64,000 bases of DNA from Streptococcus equinus (GCF_900104225.1 NZ_FNJK01000001.1:372001-436000), one strand, 5' to 3'; shown: positions 43,243 through 54,567, counted from the first letter of the stretch. Translations and numbers: made by a program. Notes: generated by a model not told the origin, from the sequence alone.

Positions 43243-43301
43243 TTATGGCCGAGTATAAATAAAATAGATTTTTCAAGTCAGATAAAGCGTGATAGTATAA
43301 T
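43243..43301 (+). promoter_or_regulatory. LysR-type box 2 and promoter of the UroD-like gene
   Basis: The box TTATGGCCGAGTATAA (43243-43258) lies upstream of -10 TATAAT (43296-43301). The -35 region is poor, as expected for an activator-dependent promoter. Bases 43261-43275 closely resemble the stretch after box 1 (AATAGATTTTTC). Confidence 0.65.
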
Positions 43302-43332
43302 TGCCATACCAAATGCAAAGGAGATTACGCTA

Positions 43333-44358
43333 ATGACAACAAAAAGAGAGTGGGTTTTAAAAGCCTTTAAAAATGAAAAAGTTGATAGAGTTCCAGTCGG
43401 ATTTTGGTATCATTTTACAACAGATGATGAACGGAGCGATGGTTTCAATCCTGTTATTTTTAATAAAAATATCGCTGGGCACAAACGATTTATCTCAGAT
43501 GTCGATCCAGATTTTGTAAAAATCATGAGTGATGGTTTCTTTACTTATCCAAATGATGCTATTCATGAAGGTATTAAATCGATTCATGAACTTGAAGGGA
43601 TTACCTCTATCGGAGAAAATCATCCATGGATTACAAAGCAAGTTGAACTTGCTAAAAAAATTCGTGAAGATTTCCATGAAGATATTGCATCTTTCTATAA
43701 TATCTTTGCTCCAGCAACTTATCTCAAATGGCATCTTGATGGAAAAGGTGGCAATGGGGATAAAATTATTGAAGATTTTATCAAAGAAGATCCGGAATTA
43801 ACGAAGAAAGTTCTCGATGTGATTGCTTTTGATATTGCACTTCTAACAAAACGTTTGATTGAAGAAGCTGGCGTTGATGGGATTTACCTCAGTGTTCAGA
43901 ATTTGCAGGATTCACGATTGAGTCGCATTGAATATGACCATGTTATCAGACCGGGCGAATTGCATGTTTTAAACCGAGCTATTTCAGCCGGTGGAACTAA
44001 TATTCTTCATATCTGCGGTTATGAAGGTGCTACAAATGATATTTCGTACTACACTGATTATCCAGCTGATGTCATTAATTGGGCTGTTGAATTGGAAGGT
44101 GTTAGCCTATCAGAAGGACGTCAGTTATTTGGTGGGAAAACGGTTCTCGGTGGCTTTAGAAATACTGAAAATGATTTGCTTTATCGAGGAAGTAAGGAAG
44201 CCATTCAAGACAAAGTTAAACAGTTGCTTGAAGAAGCGGGACGTCAAGGCGTTGTTATCGGTGCTGATTGCACAGTGCCAAGTGATATTGCCTCAGAACG
44301 TATTGCTTGGGTGAAAGAAGCTGTTCTTGATGAGGTTCTTGTTAAAGCAGCCGTTTGA
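43333..44358 (+). CDS. UroD-family protein, probable Zn-dependent thiol methyltransferase (MtaA/CmuA-like)
   Basis: 341 residues from ATG 43333 (SD AAAGGAGA); the frame is open upstream through the promoter, which is excluded. The fold is that of uroporphyrinogen decarboxylase, but residues His226-x-Cys228 (ILHICGYEG) and Cys313 (GADCTVPSD) form the HxC...C zinc signature of MtaA/MtbA-type methyltransferases rather than heme-pathway HemE. No other heme gene is in the window. It is followed after 60 bases by an amino-acid ABC operon and shares a LysR-type box with it. A methyl transfer to a thiol such as homocysteine is plausible but unproven. Confidence 0.8.
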   Translation: MTTKREWVLKAFKNEKVDRVPVGFWYHFTTDDERSDGFNPVIFNKNIAGHKRFISDVDPDFVKIMSDGFFTYPNDAIHEGIKSIHELEGITSIGENHPWITKQVELAKKIREDFHEDIASFYNIFAPATYLKWHLDGKGGNGDKIIEDFIKEDPELTKKVLDVIAFDIALLTKRLIEEAGVDGIYLSVQNLQDSRLSRIEYDHVIRPGELHVLNRAISAGGTNILHICGYEGATNDISYYTDYPADVINWAVELEGVSLSEGRQLFGGKTVLGGFRNTENDLLYRGSKEAIQDKVKQLLEEAGRQGVVIGADCTVPSDIASERIAWVKEAVLDEVLVKAAV

Positions 44359-44418
44359 TTTTAAGAGTTTTTAGGAATGAAAGAAAAGTTTTAGGTAAAA
44401 AGAAAAGGAGTGGGTTAT

Positions 44419-45297
44419 ATGAGTAAGAAAAAATGGATTATTTCTGGTGGTGTTATTGTAGCACTTGTTGCAGCGACAGTTGTCGGACGTCAATTAACAG
44501 GTAAGACATCAGCAAGTGCAGACAGTTCATCGAGCAAGTCAAATAAAGTAACGACTTTGCAAGTTGCTCACACACAAAATTATGTTCCATATGATTTTGT
44601 CAATGACAAAGGTGAAAGTGATGGATTTGAAGTTGCAGTCTTAAAAGCTGTTGATGACAAGCTAAAAGATTATAAGTTTGATTATACGGGAACAAGTGAT
44701 GAAGATTTATTGATTGGTCTTGAATCAGGCAAGTATGATATTGGTGTCAAAGGGGCTTGGTACACCGAAGAACGTGCGCAAAAATTCATTATTCCTGATG
44801 AAGCCATTGGTGCTAGTGTAATTGGCTTTGCCATTCGTAAAGCTGATGAAGGAAAATACAAAGACATTGATTCATTTGCCAAAGATGGTGGTAAGTTGGT
44901 TCCAATTTCACCACAAAATGCTCAATATAATGTGATTCAAGAGTACAACAAAAAAGCTAAACACCCAATTGAACTAAAAGAATCTGAAAGCTTCTCAGTT
45001 GCGGATGCCTATGCTTGGGTGCTTGAAGGTCGTTATGACGCTTATTTCTCAATTAAATTGTCATTTGAAGAAGCTGTCCAAAAAGGAGATGGGGCTTACC
45101 ATCAGTACGCAGACCAATTGACATGGTTCCCATATAAAGGTATTGAAACTTACCCATTGATTCATAAAAACGATACTAATAAAACATTTGCAAAAGAATA
45201 CGATAAAGCCATCAAAGAATTGCAAAAAGATGGTACAATTGCTAAACTTTCACAAAAATACTTTGGAGAAGATGTCTTTAGTTATGTAACAGATTAG
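44419..45297 (+). CDS. Amino-acid ABC transporter substrate-binding protein
   Basis: 292 residues from ATG 44419, eight bases after SD AAAAGGAG. An N-terminal hydrophobic segment (about 5-25) carries no lipobox Cys, so it is either a cleaved signal (before the Ser/Ala-rich stretch) or an uncleaved anchor. The family-3 binding fold is shown by YVPYDFVNDKGESDGFEVAVLKAV, YDIGVKGAWYTEERAQKF and YPLIHKNDTNKTFAKEYDKA. It probably binds a polar or sulfur amino acid. First gene of an operon with two permeases and an ATPase. Confidence 0.92.
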   Translation: MSKKKWIISGGVIVALVAATVVGRQLTGKTSASADSSSSKSNKVTTLQVAHTQNYVPYDFVNDKGESDGFEVAVLKAVDDKLKDYKFDYTGTSDEDLLIGLESGKYDIGVKGAWYTEERAQKFIIPDEAIGASVIGFAIRKADEGKYKDIDSFAKDGGKLVPISPQNAQYNVIQEYNKKAKHPIELKESESFSVADAYAWVLEGRYDAYFSIKLSFEEAVQKGDGAYHQYADQLTWFPYKGIETYPLIHKNDTNKTFAKEYDKAIKELQKDGTIAKLSQKYFGEDVFSYVTD

Positions 45298-45306
45298 GAG
45301 GTAGCT

Positions 45307-45999
45307 ATGGTTTCTTATGAACCGTCTCGTGTAATAAGAGTAATTCCAGATATTTTATCAGCTCTACCTCTTACCTTATGGGTCTTGGCATTAACTGTTA
45401 TATTAGGAAGTTTATTAGGTTTTCTATTAGCTTATGCGCAATTAGCAGATGAACGTGGCTTTTCAACCTTAGCTAGAGGCTATGTTTTTACACTAAGATG
45501 TACACCACCAATTGTTCTTATCTTCCTTGTTTTTTATGGTTTACCTCGCTTTTTAGAATGGTGGTTAGGAATTGATGTGAATGGCTGGTCTCGTTCGATA
45601 TTTGTCATTCTTGCAATGACTTTGCTCTTTGCGGCGAGTATTTCAGAAGTCTTTAAATCTTCGTATTTAGCCTTGCCAAAAGGGCAATTAGAAGCTGGCC
45701 TTAGTATTGGCCTAACGGATTCTCAGACTTTTGTGCGTATTCTTTTGCCTCAAGCTTTTAGAATAGCCCTTCCTAATATTACAAGTGCCGTGATTAATTT
45801 ATTAAAGGATATTGCTCTAGCTTATACCATTGGATTGGTAGATTTGATGGGTGAAGGCAATCTTATCATTTCGCGCAATATGGGCAATTATTCTTTGGAA
45901 ACTTATACCGCAGTTGCCATTATTTACTGGGTTATTGCACTGATTTTGTCTGTTGTTACTCATGTGATTGAAAATGATTTGGATACTAGAGAGGGTTAA
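45307..45999 (+). CDS. Amino-acid ABC transporter permease 1
   Basis: 230-residue HisM/GlnP-type permease with about five membrane helices. The EAA loop LPKGQLEAGLSIGLTDSQTFVRILLPQAF is the binding site for the ATPase. FTLRCTPPIVLIFLVFYGLP is the conserved N-terminal half motif. It follows the binding protein by nine bases, with SD AGGAGG. It pairs with permease 2. Confidence 0.94.
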   Translation: MVSYEPSRVIRVIPDILSALPLTLWVLALTVILGSLLGFLLAYAQLADERGFSTLARGYVFTLRCTPPIVLIFLVFYGLPRFLEWWLGIDVNGWSRSIFVILAMTLLFAASISEVFKSSYLALPKGQLEAGLSIGLTDSQTFVRILLPQAFRIALPNITSAVINLLKDIALAYTIGLVDLMGEGNLIISRNMGNYSLETYTAVAIIYWVIALILSVVTHVIENDLDTREG

Positions 46000-46009
46000 G
46001 GAGGAGATT

Positions 46010-46690
46010 ATGGATTTTTCTTATATTTTAGAAACATTTGTGAAAACTCTTGCTGGTATTCCGGTGACGTTGGGAATTATGGTGGTTTCGATTCTTTTGA
46101 GTTTTTTTCCAGCACTTTTCTTGGCCTTGGGGCGTATTTATAGGGTCAAAGGGGTGACAACATTTTCAGTGATTTACCTTGCTTTTATTCGATCAACACC
46201 GGCTATTTTATTGATTTTATTTTTCTACAGCCTTTTTCCAAGTTTGATTAATCAATTATTGAAAGCATCAGGTTTTAACGTTTTTGATATTAATCCAATT
46301 TATTATGCATTTGTTATCTTCGGTCTAATGACGACTGGAAGTCTTTCTGAAATTATTCGCTCGGCAATTTTGACGGTAGATAAGGGGCAGTTAGAGGCAG
46401 CTCTTGCTATTGGTTTGTCAAAAAAACAAGCTTATCTCAGGATTGTCTTTCCTCAAGCAATTCGTCAGGCTTTGCCAAATCTCTGTAATTTAGTGATTAA
46501 TCTTGTCAAAGGTACCTCTCTTGTTTTTGTAATGACAGTAAAAGATATTACAGCGATTGCGAAAATTGAAGCTGCTTATGGCTACCATTATTTTGAATCC
46601 TATTTTGTTATCTTTATTATTTATATTGTGATTTGCGGGCTTATTCAATATGGATTTAAAATCTTGGAAAAACAAGCACAAATTGGTTGA
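46010..46690 (+). CDS. Amino-acid ABC transporter permease 2
   Basis: 226 residues from ATG 46010 (SD AAGGAGGAG); an in-frame upstream ATG at 45968 lies within permease 1 and is unlikely. HisM/GlnP-type fold: AFIRSTPAILLILFFYSLFP and EAA loop VDKGQLEAALAIGLSKKQAYLRIVFPQAI. It forms the membrane channel with permease 1. Confidence 0.93.
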   Translation: MDFSYILETFVKTLAGIPVTLGIMVVSILLSFFPALFLALGRIYRVKGVTTFSVIYLAFIRSTPAILLILFFYSLFPSLINQLLKASGFNVFDINPIYYAFVIFGLMTTGSLSEIIRSAILTVDKGQLEAALAIGLSKKQAYLRIVFPQAIRQALPNLCNLVINLVKGTSLVFVMTVKDITAIAKIEAAYGYHYFESYFVIFIIYIVICGLIQYGFKILEKQAQIG

Positions 46691-46710
46691 TCTGAAGTGA
46701 GGAGTTTGTT

Positions 46711-47469
46711 ATGTTAACAGTGAAAAATATCGAAAAATCATTTGGAGATAAGAAAGTTTTAGATGGCATTAGTTTGACAGTTAATCAAGGAGATGTTGTG
46801 GTGATTTTGGGACCATCAGGGTCAGGGAAAACAACTTTTCTTAGGTCTTTAAATTACCTTGAACATGCGGATGCGGGAGAATTAGAATTAGACGGAAAAT
46901 CTTATGATTTAGCAAAAATCAGCCGTAAAGATGTCCTTGAAATTCGAAAGAAAACAGCTTTTGTTTTCCAAAATTATAATTTATTTGCCAATAAAACAGC
47001 ACTTGAAAATATCTTAGAAGGCTTAGTGATTGCTAGGAAAGTGCCCAAAGAAAAAGCTATTCCGATTGCTGAAAATGCTTTAAGGAAAGTTGGACTTTTA
47101 GAAAAAAGAGATTTTTATCCGAGTCAATTATCAGGTGGACAGCAACAACGGATTGGGATTGCGCGTGCCATCGCTGTTAAACCAGAAGTAATCCTTTTTG
47201 ACGAACCAACGTCAGCGCTTGACCCAGAATTGATTGGTGATGTTCTTGACGTGATGAAGGAATTAGCTGAAGAAGGCGTGACAATGGTTGTGGTGACCCA
47301 CGAAATGAGCTTCGCGCGTGATGTGGCAACACACATTATCTTCATGGAGGGTGGACACATTATTGAAGAAGGAGATCCAAAAACATTCTTCAGTAAGCCA
47401 AAAGAAGAACGCACCAAACAATTCTTAACGCGTATTATTCCAGAACTTAATATAGACCCAGTGATTTGA
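46711..47469 (+). CDS. Amino-acid ABC transporter ATP-binding protein
   Basis: 252 residues, HisP/GlnQ type. Walker [10 protein letters not shown] (about 34-42), Q-loop FVFQNYNLF, signature [14 protein letters not shown], Walker [16 protein letters not shown]-loop VTHEMSFA. The C-terminal tail [14 protein letters not shown] is normal for the family. Last gene of the first transport operon. Confidence 0.96.
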   Translation: MLTVKNIEKSFGDKKVLDGISLTVNQGDVVVILGPSGSGKTTFLRSLNYLEHADAGELELDGKSYDLAKISRKDVLEIRKKTAFVFQNYNLFANKTALENILEGLVIARKVPKEKAIPIAENALRKVGLLEKRDFYPSQLSGGQQQRIGIARAIAVKPEVILFDEPTSALDPELIGDVLDVMKELAEEGVTMVVVTHEMSFARDVATHIIFMEGGHIIEEGDPKTFFSKPKEERTKQFLTRIIPELNIDPVI

Positions 47470-47473
47470 AAAA

Positions 47474-47506
47474 TGTCGGCATGCTTTTATGCCGATATTT
47501 TTTTAG
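47474..47506 (+). terminator. Terminator of the first amino-acid ABC operon
   Basis: GTCGGCAT / ATGCCGAT with a 6-base loop is followed by a T run. Confidence 0.85.
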
Positions 47507-47523
47507 TTAGATTATAAATATTT

Positions 47524-47580
47524 TTTATGGCGAAGCATAAATAATTTAGAGTACACGAGTTTGGGATATTTTCCTATAAT
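47524..47580 (+). promoter_or_regulatory. LysR-type box 3 and promoter of the second amino-acid ABC operon
   Basis: TTTATGGCGAAGCATAAA (47524-47541) is a perfect TTTATG...CATAAA inverted repeat. -10 TATAAT is at 47575-47580, 51 bases from the box start, the same geometry as boxes 1 and 2. Confidence 0.7.
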
Positions 47581-47606
47581 ACCTTTATAACGTTTGGAGG
47601 GATATC

Positions 47607-48290
47607 ATGTTAGATTGGGAGTTTATTTATGCGAATATTCCTTTGTACCAACAAGCTTTGCGGTTAACGGTTAGGCTGGCTTGTTTTGGTATTTTAGGAG
47701 CGTTTGTTCTAGGTTTTTTGATTAGTCTGATTAAATTCTATCGGATTCCAATTCTGAGTCAGCTTTGTCAAATTTACATAGAACTGTCACGAAATACACC
47801 ACTTTTGATACAACTCTATTTTCTTTACTTTGGTTTACCAAAGATTGGTTTGGTCTTATCATCAGAGCTTTGTGCGGTTGTAGGGCTAATTTTTTTAGGG
47901 GGATCTTATATGGCTGAATCATTTCGTTCAGGCTTTGAGGCTGTTTCAAAAAGGCAGTACGAAGTAGGGTTAAGTCTAGGCTTGACGCCAGTTCAAAATG
48001 TCTTTTATGTGATATTTCCTCAAGCACTTGCTGTGGCTCTACCGTCTTTAGCTGCTAATGTCATTTTTTTAATTAAGGAAACTTCTGTTTTTTCAATTGT
48101 TGCTTTAGCAGACTTGATGTATGTAGCTAAAGATTTGATTGGACTTTATTATGAAACAGATGAAGCTCTTTTGATGCTAGTGCTCGCTTATCTGATAGTC
48201 CTGCTACCAATTTCATTGCTAGCAAGACTAGTAGAAGGGAGGTTACGTCATGCAGGATTCAGGCCTTCAAGTGCTTTTTCAGGGGAATAA
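47607..48290 (+). CDS. Second amino-acid ABC system, permease 1
   Basis: 227-residue HisM/GlnP-type permease. Motifs: YIELSRNTPLLIQLYFLYFGLP and EAA loop VSKRQYEVGLSLGLTPVQNVFYVIFPQAL. SD TGGAGG. It overlaps the next (frameshifted) permease by 41 bases, an unusually deep overlap but with a good SD (GGGAGG) for the second start. Confidence 0.93.
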   Translation: MLDWEFIYANIPLYQQALRLTVRLACFGILGAFVLGFLISLIKFYRIPILSQLCQIYIELSRNTPLLIQLYFLYFGLPKIGLVLSSELCAVVGLIFLGGSYMAESFRSGFEAVSKRQYEVGLSLGLTPVQNVFYVIFPQALAVALPSLAANVIFLIKETSVFSIVALADLMYVAKDLIGLYYETDEALLMLVLAYLIVLLPISLLARLVEGRLRHAGFRPSSAFSGE

Positions 48291-48926
48291 TCTTCTTCGC
48301 TTGTTTAAGGGGTTACTTGTAACCATTGATATCTCGTTACTGTCAATTGTGATTTCATTGATTTTAGGGTTTGCTTTTGGATTTGTGATGATATCGCGAT
48401 TTCGCATTATTCGGATACTTTCACAGCTCTATTTAGAATTTATTAGGATTATGCCACAGTTGGTTCTTTTGTTTTTGGTTTATTTTGGACTTGCTAGGAG
48501 TTTTAATTTAAACCTATCTGGAGAACTTGCAGCAGTCATTGTTTTTTCAATGTGGGGGACAGCTGAGATGGGAGATCTTGTCCGTGGGGCACTAACTTCC
48601 TTGCCTAAGCATCATTCGAAAGTGGTCTAGCTTTGGGGTTAACTAAACGGCAATTGTTTATCTATGTGATTATTCCACAAATTTTACGTCGCTTATTACC
48701 CCAAGCTGTAAATTTAATGACAAGAATGATTAAAACGACTTCATTGGTTGTCTTGATTGGAGTTGTTGAGGTGGTCAAAGTTGGGCAAGAGATTATTGAA
48801 GCTAATCGATTAACAGTTCCAAGTACAGCAATTTGGATTTATGGCTTTATTTTCATCTTGTATTTTGCCATCTGTTTTCCAATCTCGCGATTGTCAATGT
48901 ACCTAGAAACTGTATGGAAGGAGTAA
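48250..48926 (+). pseudogene. Second amino-acid ABC system, permease 2, broken by a frameshift
   Basis: The first frame (48250-48630) encodes 126 residues of a normal permease up to RGALTSLPKHH, then reads SKVV and stops. The +1-shifted frame from GAA at 48618 continues as ESGLALGLTKRQLFIYVIIP, the rest of the EAA loop, and runs to 48926. One missing base at about 48616-48617 (between CAT and GAA) explains it. Restoring it would give about 225 residues, matching its 227-residue partner. Neither half alone should work. A sequencing error cannot be excluded; the site is not a homopolymer. Confidence 0.88.
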
Positions 48927-48931
48927 CAGAA

Positions 48932-49678
48932 TTGACAAAAGTTTTAGAACTCAAGAAAATAAAGAAATCTTATGACAGTCAAGTTGTTTTGGACAATGTG
49001 TCTTTTTCAGTTGACGAGGGTGAAGTTTTAGTCATTCTAGGTCCTTCTGGATGTGGGAAATCAACTTTACTTCGCTGTATTAATGGTTTAGAGCCAATCC
49101 AATCTGGGAAAGTTCGTTTAGTAGGAGAAAATATTTTAACAAACCCTAAAAATTTACCACAGATTCGTCAAAAAATAGGTATGGTTTTTCAGTCTTATGA
49201 CCTTTTTCCTCATTTAACTGTTTTGAAAAATCTATTGCTAGCACCGATTAGAGCTCAAAAGCGCTCAGCAAATGAAGTAAGGAAAGAAGCTTTGCAGCTG
49301 CTAGAACGTGTTGGGCTATCTGGAAAAGAAAATAGCTATCCGCATGAATTATCTGGTGGACAACAGCAGCGTGTTGCTATTATAAGAAGTTTGCTCTTGC
49401 ATCCAGATGTTTTATTATTCGATGAAGTGACAGCTTCGCTTGACCCAGAAATGGTGAGAGAAGTTTTAGAGTTGATTGGTGAATTAGCAAACGAAGGTCG
49501 GACAATGATTATTGTGACCCATGAATTACAATTTGCTAAAGCAATCGCGGACCGTGTGATATTTCTTGAGAAAGGTCATATCGTTGAAGAAAGTGATGCT
49601 GAAACATTTTTTTCTCAACCGAAAACCCAACGTGCTCGAGATTTCTTAAATGTCTTTGATTTTTCAACGGTTGGTTAA
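48932..49678 (+). CDS. Second amino-acid ABC system, ATP-binding protein
   Basis: 248 residues from a TTG at 48932, with SD AGGAG eight bases upstream; an in-frame ATG at 48914 would overlap the permease end. GlnQ-type ATPase: Walker A GPSGCGKST, FQSYDLFPHLTVL, signature [11 protein letters not shown], Walker B VLLFDEVTASLDPEM (Val replaces Pro after DE), H-loop VTHELQFA. The gene looks intact although its permease partner is broken. Confidence 0.93.
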   Translation: MTKVLELKKIKKSYDSQVVLDNVSFSVDEGEVLVILGPSGCGKSTLLRCINGLEPIQSGKVRLVGENILTNPKNLPQIRQKIGMVFQSYDLFPHLTVLKNLLLAPIRAQKRSANEVRKEALQLLERVGLSGKENSYPHELSGGQQQRVAIIRSLLLHPDVLLFDEVTASLDPEMVREVLELIGELANEGRTMIIVTHELQFAKAIADRVIFLEKGHIVEESDAETFFSQPKTQRARDFLNVFDFSTVG

Positions 49679-49710
49679 TATGTGTGATTATTTTTATAAA
49701 GGAGATATAT

Positions 49711-50586
49711 ATGAAAATTGTAAAACGTTTTTTGGCACTTGCTAGTCTATTATTCCTTGTTTTGTTGGTAGGATGTTCAGCATCGAAATCATCAACAGCA
49801 TCAAGTTCGTCATCATCTGGAAATACAGCTAAAGCTCGTTCTCTTGATGCAATTAAGAAAAGTGGTATTATCAAAATTGGCGTTTTCTCTGATAAAAAGC
49901 CATTTGGTTATGTGGACGATAAAGGGAAATATCAGGGATATGATGTTTACTTTGCTAACCGTTTGGCAAAAGATCTAGGTGTGAAGGTCAAATATGTATC
50001 AGTTGATCCCGCCAGTCGTGTTGAATATTTGACATCAGCAAAAGTAGATATTATTCTTGCAAACTTTACTGTGACTGATGAACGTGCTAAACAAGTTGAC
50101 TTTGCTTTGCCATACATGAAAGTAGCACTTGGTGTCGTTTCTCCGAGCGATCATTTGATTTCATCTGTTGATGATTTAGAAGGTAAAACACTTATTGTAG
50201 GTAAAGGAACAACAGCTGAAACTTACTTTGAAAAGAATTATCCAAAAGTCAATTTGCAAAAATATGATCAATATAGTGAAGCTTACCAAGCTCTCTTAGA
50301 TGGTCGTGGCGATGCACTTTCTACAGATAATACTGAAGTACTAGCTTGGGCTTTAGAAAATAAAGGATACCAAGTAGGTATTACAAGTTTGGGAGATACT
50401 GACACTATTGCGCCAGCAGTCCAAAAAGGAAACACTGAACTTCTTGATTGGATTAATGATGAGATTAAAACATTAGGAAAAGAAGACTTCTTCCACAAAG
50501 ATTATGACAAAACCCTTGCCCCAGTTTACGGCGATGCCGCTAAAGCAGATGATTTAGTTGTTGAAGGTGGAAAAGTTGACAAATAA
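49711..50586 (+). CDS. Second amino-acid ABC system, lipoprotein binding protein
   Basis: 291 residues from ATG 49711 (SD AAAGGAG). Signal peptide with lipobox LVGC, predicted lipidated Cys22, then a Ser/Ala-rich linker. Family-3 substrate-binding fold: KIGVFSDKKPFGYVDDKGKYQGYDVYFANRLAKDLG and VDIILANFTVTDERAKQVDFALPYM. Glutamate/aspartate- or cystine-type binding protein; the ligand is not determinable here. Confidence 0.94.
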   Translation: MKIVKRFLALASLLFLVLLVGCSASKSSTASSSSSSGNTAKARSLDAIKKSGIIKIGVFSDKKPFGYVDDKGKYQGYDVYFANRLAKDLGVKVKYVSVDPASRVEYLTSAKVDIILANFTVTDERAKQVDFALPYMKVALGVVSPSDHLISSVDDLEGKTLIVGKGTTAETYFEKNYPKVNLQKYDQYSEAYQALLDGRGDALSTDNTEVLAWALENKGYQVGITSLGDTDTIAPAVQKGNTELLDWINDEIKTLGKEDFFHKDYDKTLAPVYGDAAKADDLVVEGGKVDK

Positions 50587-50615
50587 ATCTTTTGAGATAG
50601 CATTGTGAAACTGAT

Positions 50616-50650
50616 AAAGTCTGAGAGCTTAACATCTCGGACTTTTTACT
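50616..50650 (+). terminator. Terminator of the second amino-acid ABC operon
   Basis: AAAGTCTGAGA / TCTCGGACTTT (one G-U) is followed by TT. Confidence 0.8.
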
Positions 50651-50710
50651 ATGCCTTTAAATTTTAATTCCCAACATTTTTTAGTAAAAGTCGCTTTTTT
50701 TTGCTATTGA

Positions 50711-50719
50711 TGATAAAAT
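50711..50719 (+). promoter_or_regulatory. Extended -10 promoter of the mevalonate kinase operon
   Basis: TGATAAAAT, about 34 bases before the mvk start. Confidence 0.55.
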
Positions 50720-50752
50720 GGAGTGTAGACTAAAAAAATATAAGAGAAGAAA

Positions 50753-51631
50753 ATGACTAAGAAAATTGGCGTCGGAAAGGCGCATAGTAAGATTATTTGG
50801 ATGGGTGAACATTCAGTTGTTTACGGTTATCCTGCCATTGCTATTCCACTTCAAGGAATTGAGGTTGAATGCCGTATCTATCCAGCTGATGAAAAGATTC
50901 ACTTCGATTATTATGACACATTATCAACGGCTGTTTACGCAGCACTAGAGTATTTGAATCACACAGATGTTTCCATTACTTATGCTATTCGTTCAGAAAT
51001 TCCGCAAAAACGTGGTATGGGATCATCAGCTGCTGTTTCAATTGCAGCTATTCGTGCTGTCTTTGATTATTTTGAGCAAAGCATTGACATGGATACGCTT
51101 GAAATTTTGGTCAATAAGGCAGAAATTATTGCACATTCAAATCCAAGCGGACTGGATGCTAAGACTTGTTTGAGTGACAAAGCCATTACCTTTATTCGTA
51201 ATATTGGTTTTAACACGCTTGATTTGGATTTAGAAGCTTATCTGGTTATTGCTGATACGGGCATTTATGGCAATACACGAGAAGCTGTTGAGAAAGTTGC
51301 CCAAGCAGAAGAAGCTAATTTACCACATTTGGCTGCTTTAGGTGATTTGACAGAATTAGTTCAAAAAGCTATCAAAGAAAAAAATATCCAAAAAATTGGA
51401 CCTTTGATGACAAAAGCTCACACAGAACTTCAAGCTATCGGAGTTAGTATCGATAAAGCCGATAAATTAGTTGAGATTTCTTTAGAAAATGGTGCCCTTG
51501 GTGCCAAAATGAGTGGCGGCGGACTTGGGGGGTGTATTATTGCCCTTGCAGAAACAAAAGCTGCCGCAGAAAAAATTAGTAAAGCATTAACAGAAGGAGG
51601 AGCGGTTCAAACGTGGATCGAAAAATTGTAA
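50753..51631 (+). CDS. mvk: Mevalonate kinase
   Basis: 292-residue GHMP kinase that phosphorylates mevalonate. The N-terminal motif GKAHSKIIWMGEHSVVYGYPA, the ATP-binding motif PQKRGMGSSAAVSIAAIRAV (about 80-100) and the C-terminal KMSGGGLGGCIIAL are diagnostic. First of four coupled mevalonate genes; it overlaps mvaD by 19 bases. Confidence 0.97.
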   Translation: MTKKIGVGKAHSKIIWMGEHSVVYGYPAIAIPLQGIEVECRIYPADEKIHFDYYDTLSTAVYAALEYLNHTDVSITYAIRSEIPQKRGMGSSAAVSIAAIRAVFDYFEQSIDMDTLEILVNKAEIIAHSNPSGLDAKTCLSDKAITFIRNIGFNTLDLDLEAYLVIADTGIYGNTREAVEKVAQAEEANLPHLAALGDLTELVQKAIKEKNIQKIGPLMTKAHTELQAIGVSIDKADKLVEISLENGALGAKMSGGGLGGCIIALAETKAAAEKISKALTEGGAVQTWIEKL

Positions 51632-52549
51632 CGGTAAAATCATATGCCAATATCGCTATTATCAAATACTGGGGGAAAGCTGACGCAGCCAAGATGATTC
51701 CAGCAACCAGCAGTATTTCACTGACACTGGAAAATATGTTTACCACAACAAGTGTTTCCTTTTTACCAGACTCAGCGACGCATGATGAATTTTACATCAA
51801 TGGTGTTTTACAAGATGAAAAAGAACATGCTAAAATTTCTGCTATTATCGATCAGTACCGTGGGCAGCGTTCGGAATATGTTAAAGTTGAAACAAGCAAT
51901 AATATGCCAACAGCTGCTGGTCTTTCATCAAGTTCTAGTGGACTTTCAGCACTTGTTAAAGCCTGTAATGAACTCTTTGAAACTGGTTTAAGCCAAGCTG
52001 AATTAGCTCAAAAAGCAAAATTCGCTTCAGGTTCATCTTCACGTTCCTTCTTTGGACCACTTGCTGCTTGGGATAAGGATACTGGTGACGTTTATCCTGT
52101 TCAAACAGATCTTAAATTGGCAATGATTATGCTAGTTTTAAGCGACAGCAAGAAACCAATTTCTAGCCGAGAAGGTATGAAACGTTGTGTAGAAACGTCA
52201 ACAACATTTGCGGACTGGGTGAAACAATCTGAAAAAGATTATAAGGATATGCTTGCTTATTTGAAAGCTAATGATTTTGAAAAAGTTGGAGAATTGACTG
52301 AGCGTAATGCCCTTGCTATGCATGATACTAACACTCATGCTAACCCTCCGTTTAACTATTTAACAGATGAAAGCTATCAAGCAATGGATTTTGTCAAACA
52401 ACTGCGTGCTGAAGGTGAAAAATGTTATTTCACAATGGATGCTGGTCCAAATGTCAAAGTTCTTTGTCTTGAAGAAGATTTGGAACGTTTGACAAAACGC
52501 TTCGAGGAAAACTATCGTGTCATTGTTTCACGAACTAAGGAATTACCAG

Positions 52550-52563
<14 letters not shown>
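51613..52563 (+). CDS. mvaD: Diphosphomevalonate decarboxylase
   Basis: 316 residues. GHMP-fold enzyme making isopentenyl diphosphate. Motifs: SYANIAIIKYWGKAD (with the Lys/Trp-Gly typical of MvaD), NNMPTAAGLSSSSSGLSAL (ATP loop), and FASGSSSRSFFGPLAAWD. C-terminal FTMDAGPNVKVL. It overlaps mvk at its start and mvaK2 at its end. Confidence 0.97.

Positions 52564-54567
<2,004 letters not shown>

Noticed and set aside
43192..43332. Upstream extension of the UroD-like protein
   Set aside because: It spans a terminator, the LysR-type box and the promoter; ATG 43333 has SD AAAGGAGA.
48633..48926. Independent 97-residue membrane protein
   Set aside because: It is the C-terminal half of the frameshifted permease; there is no SD, and the joined protein aligns with its partner permease.
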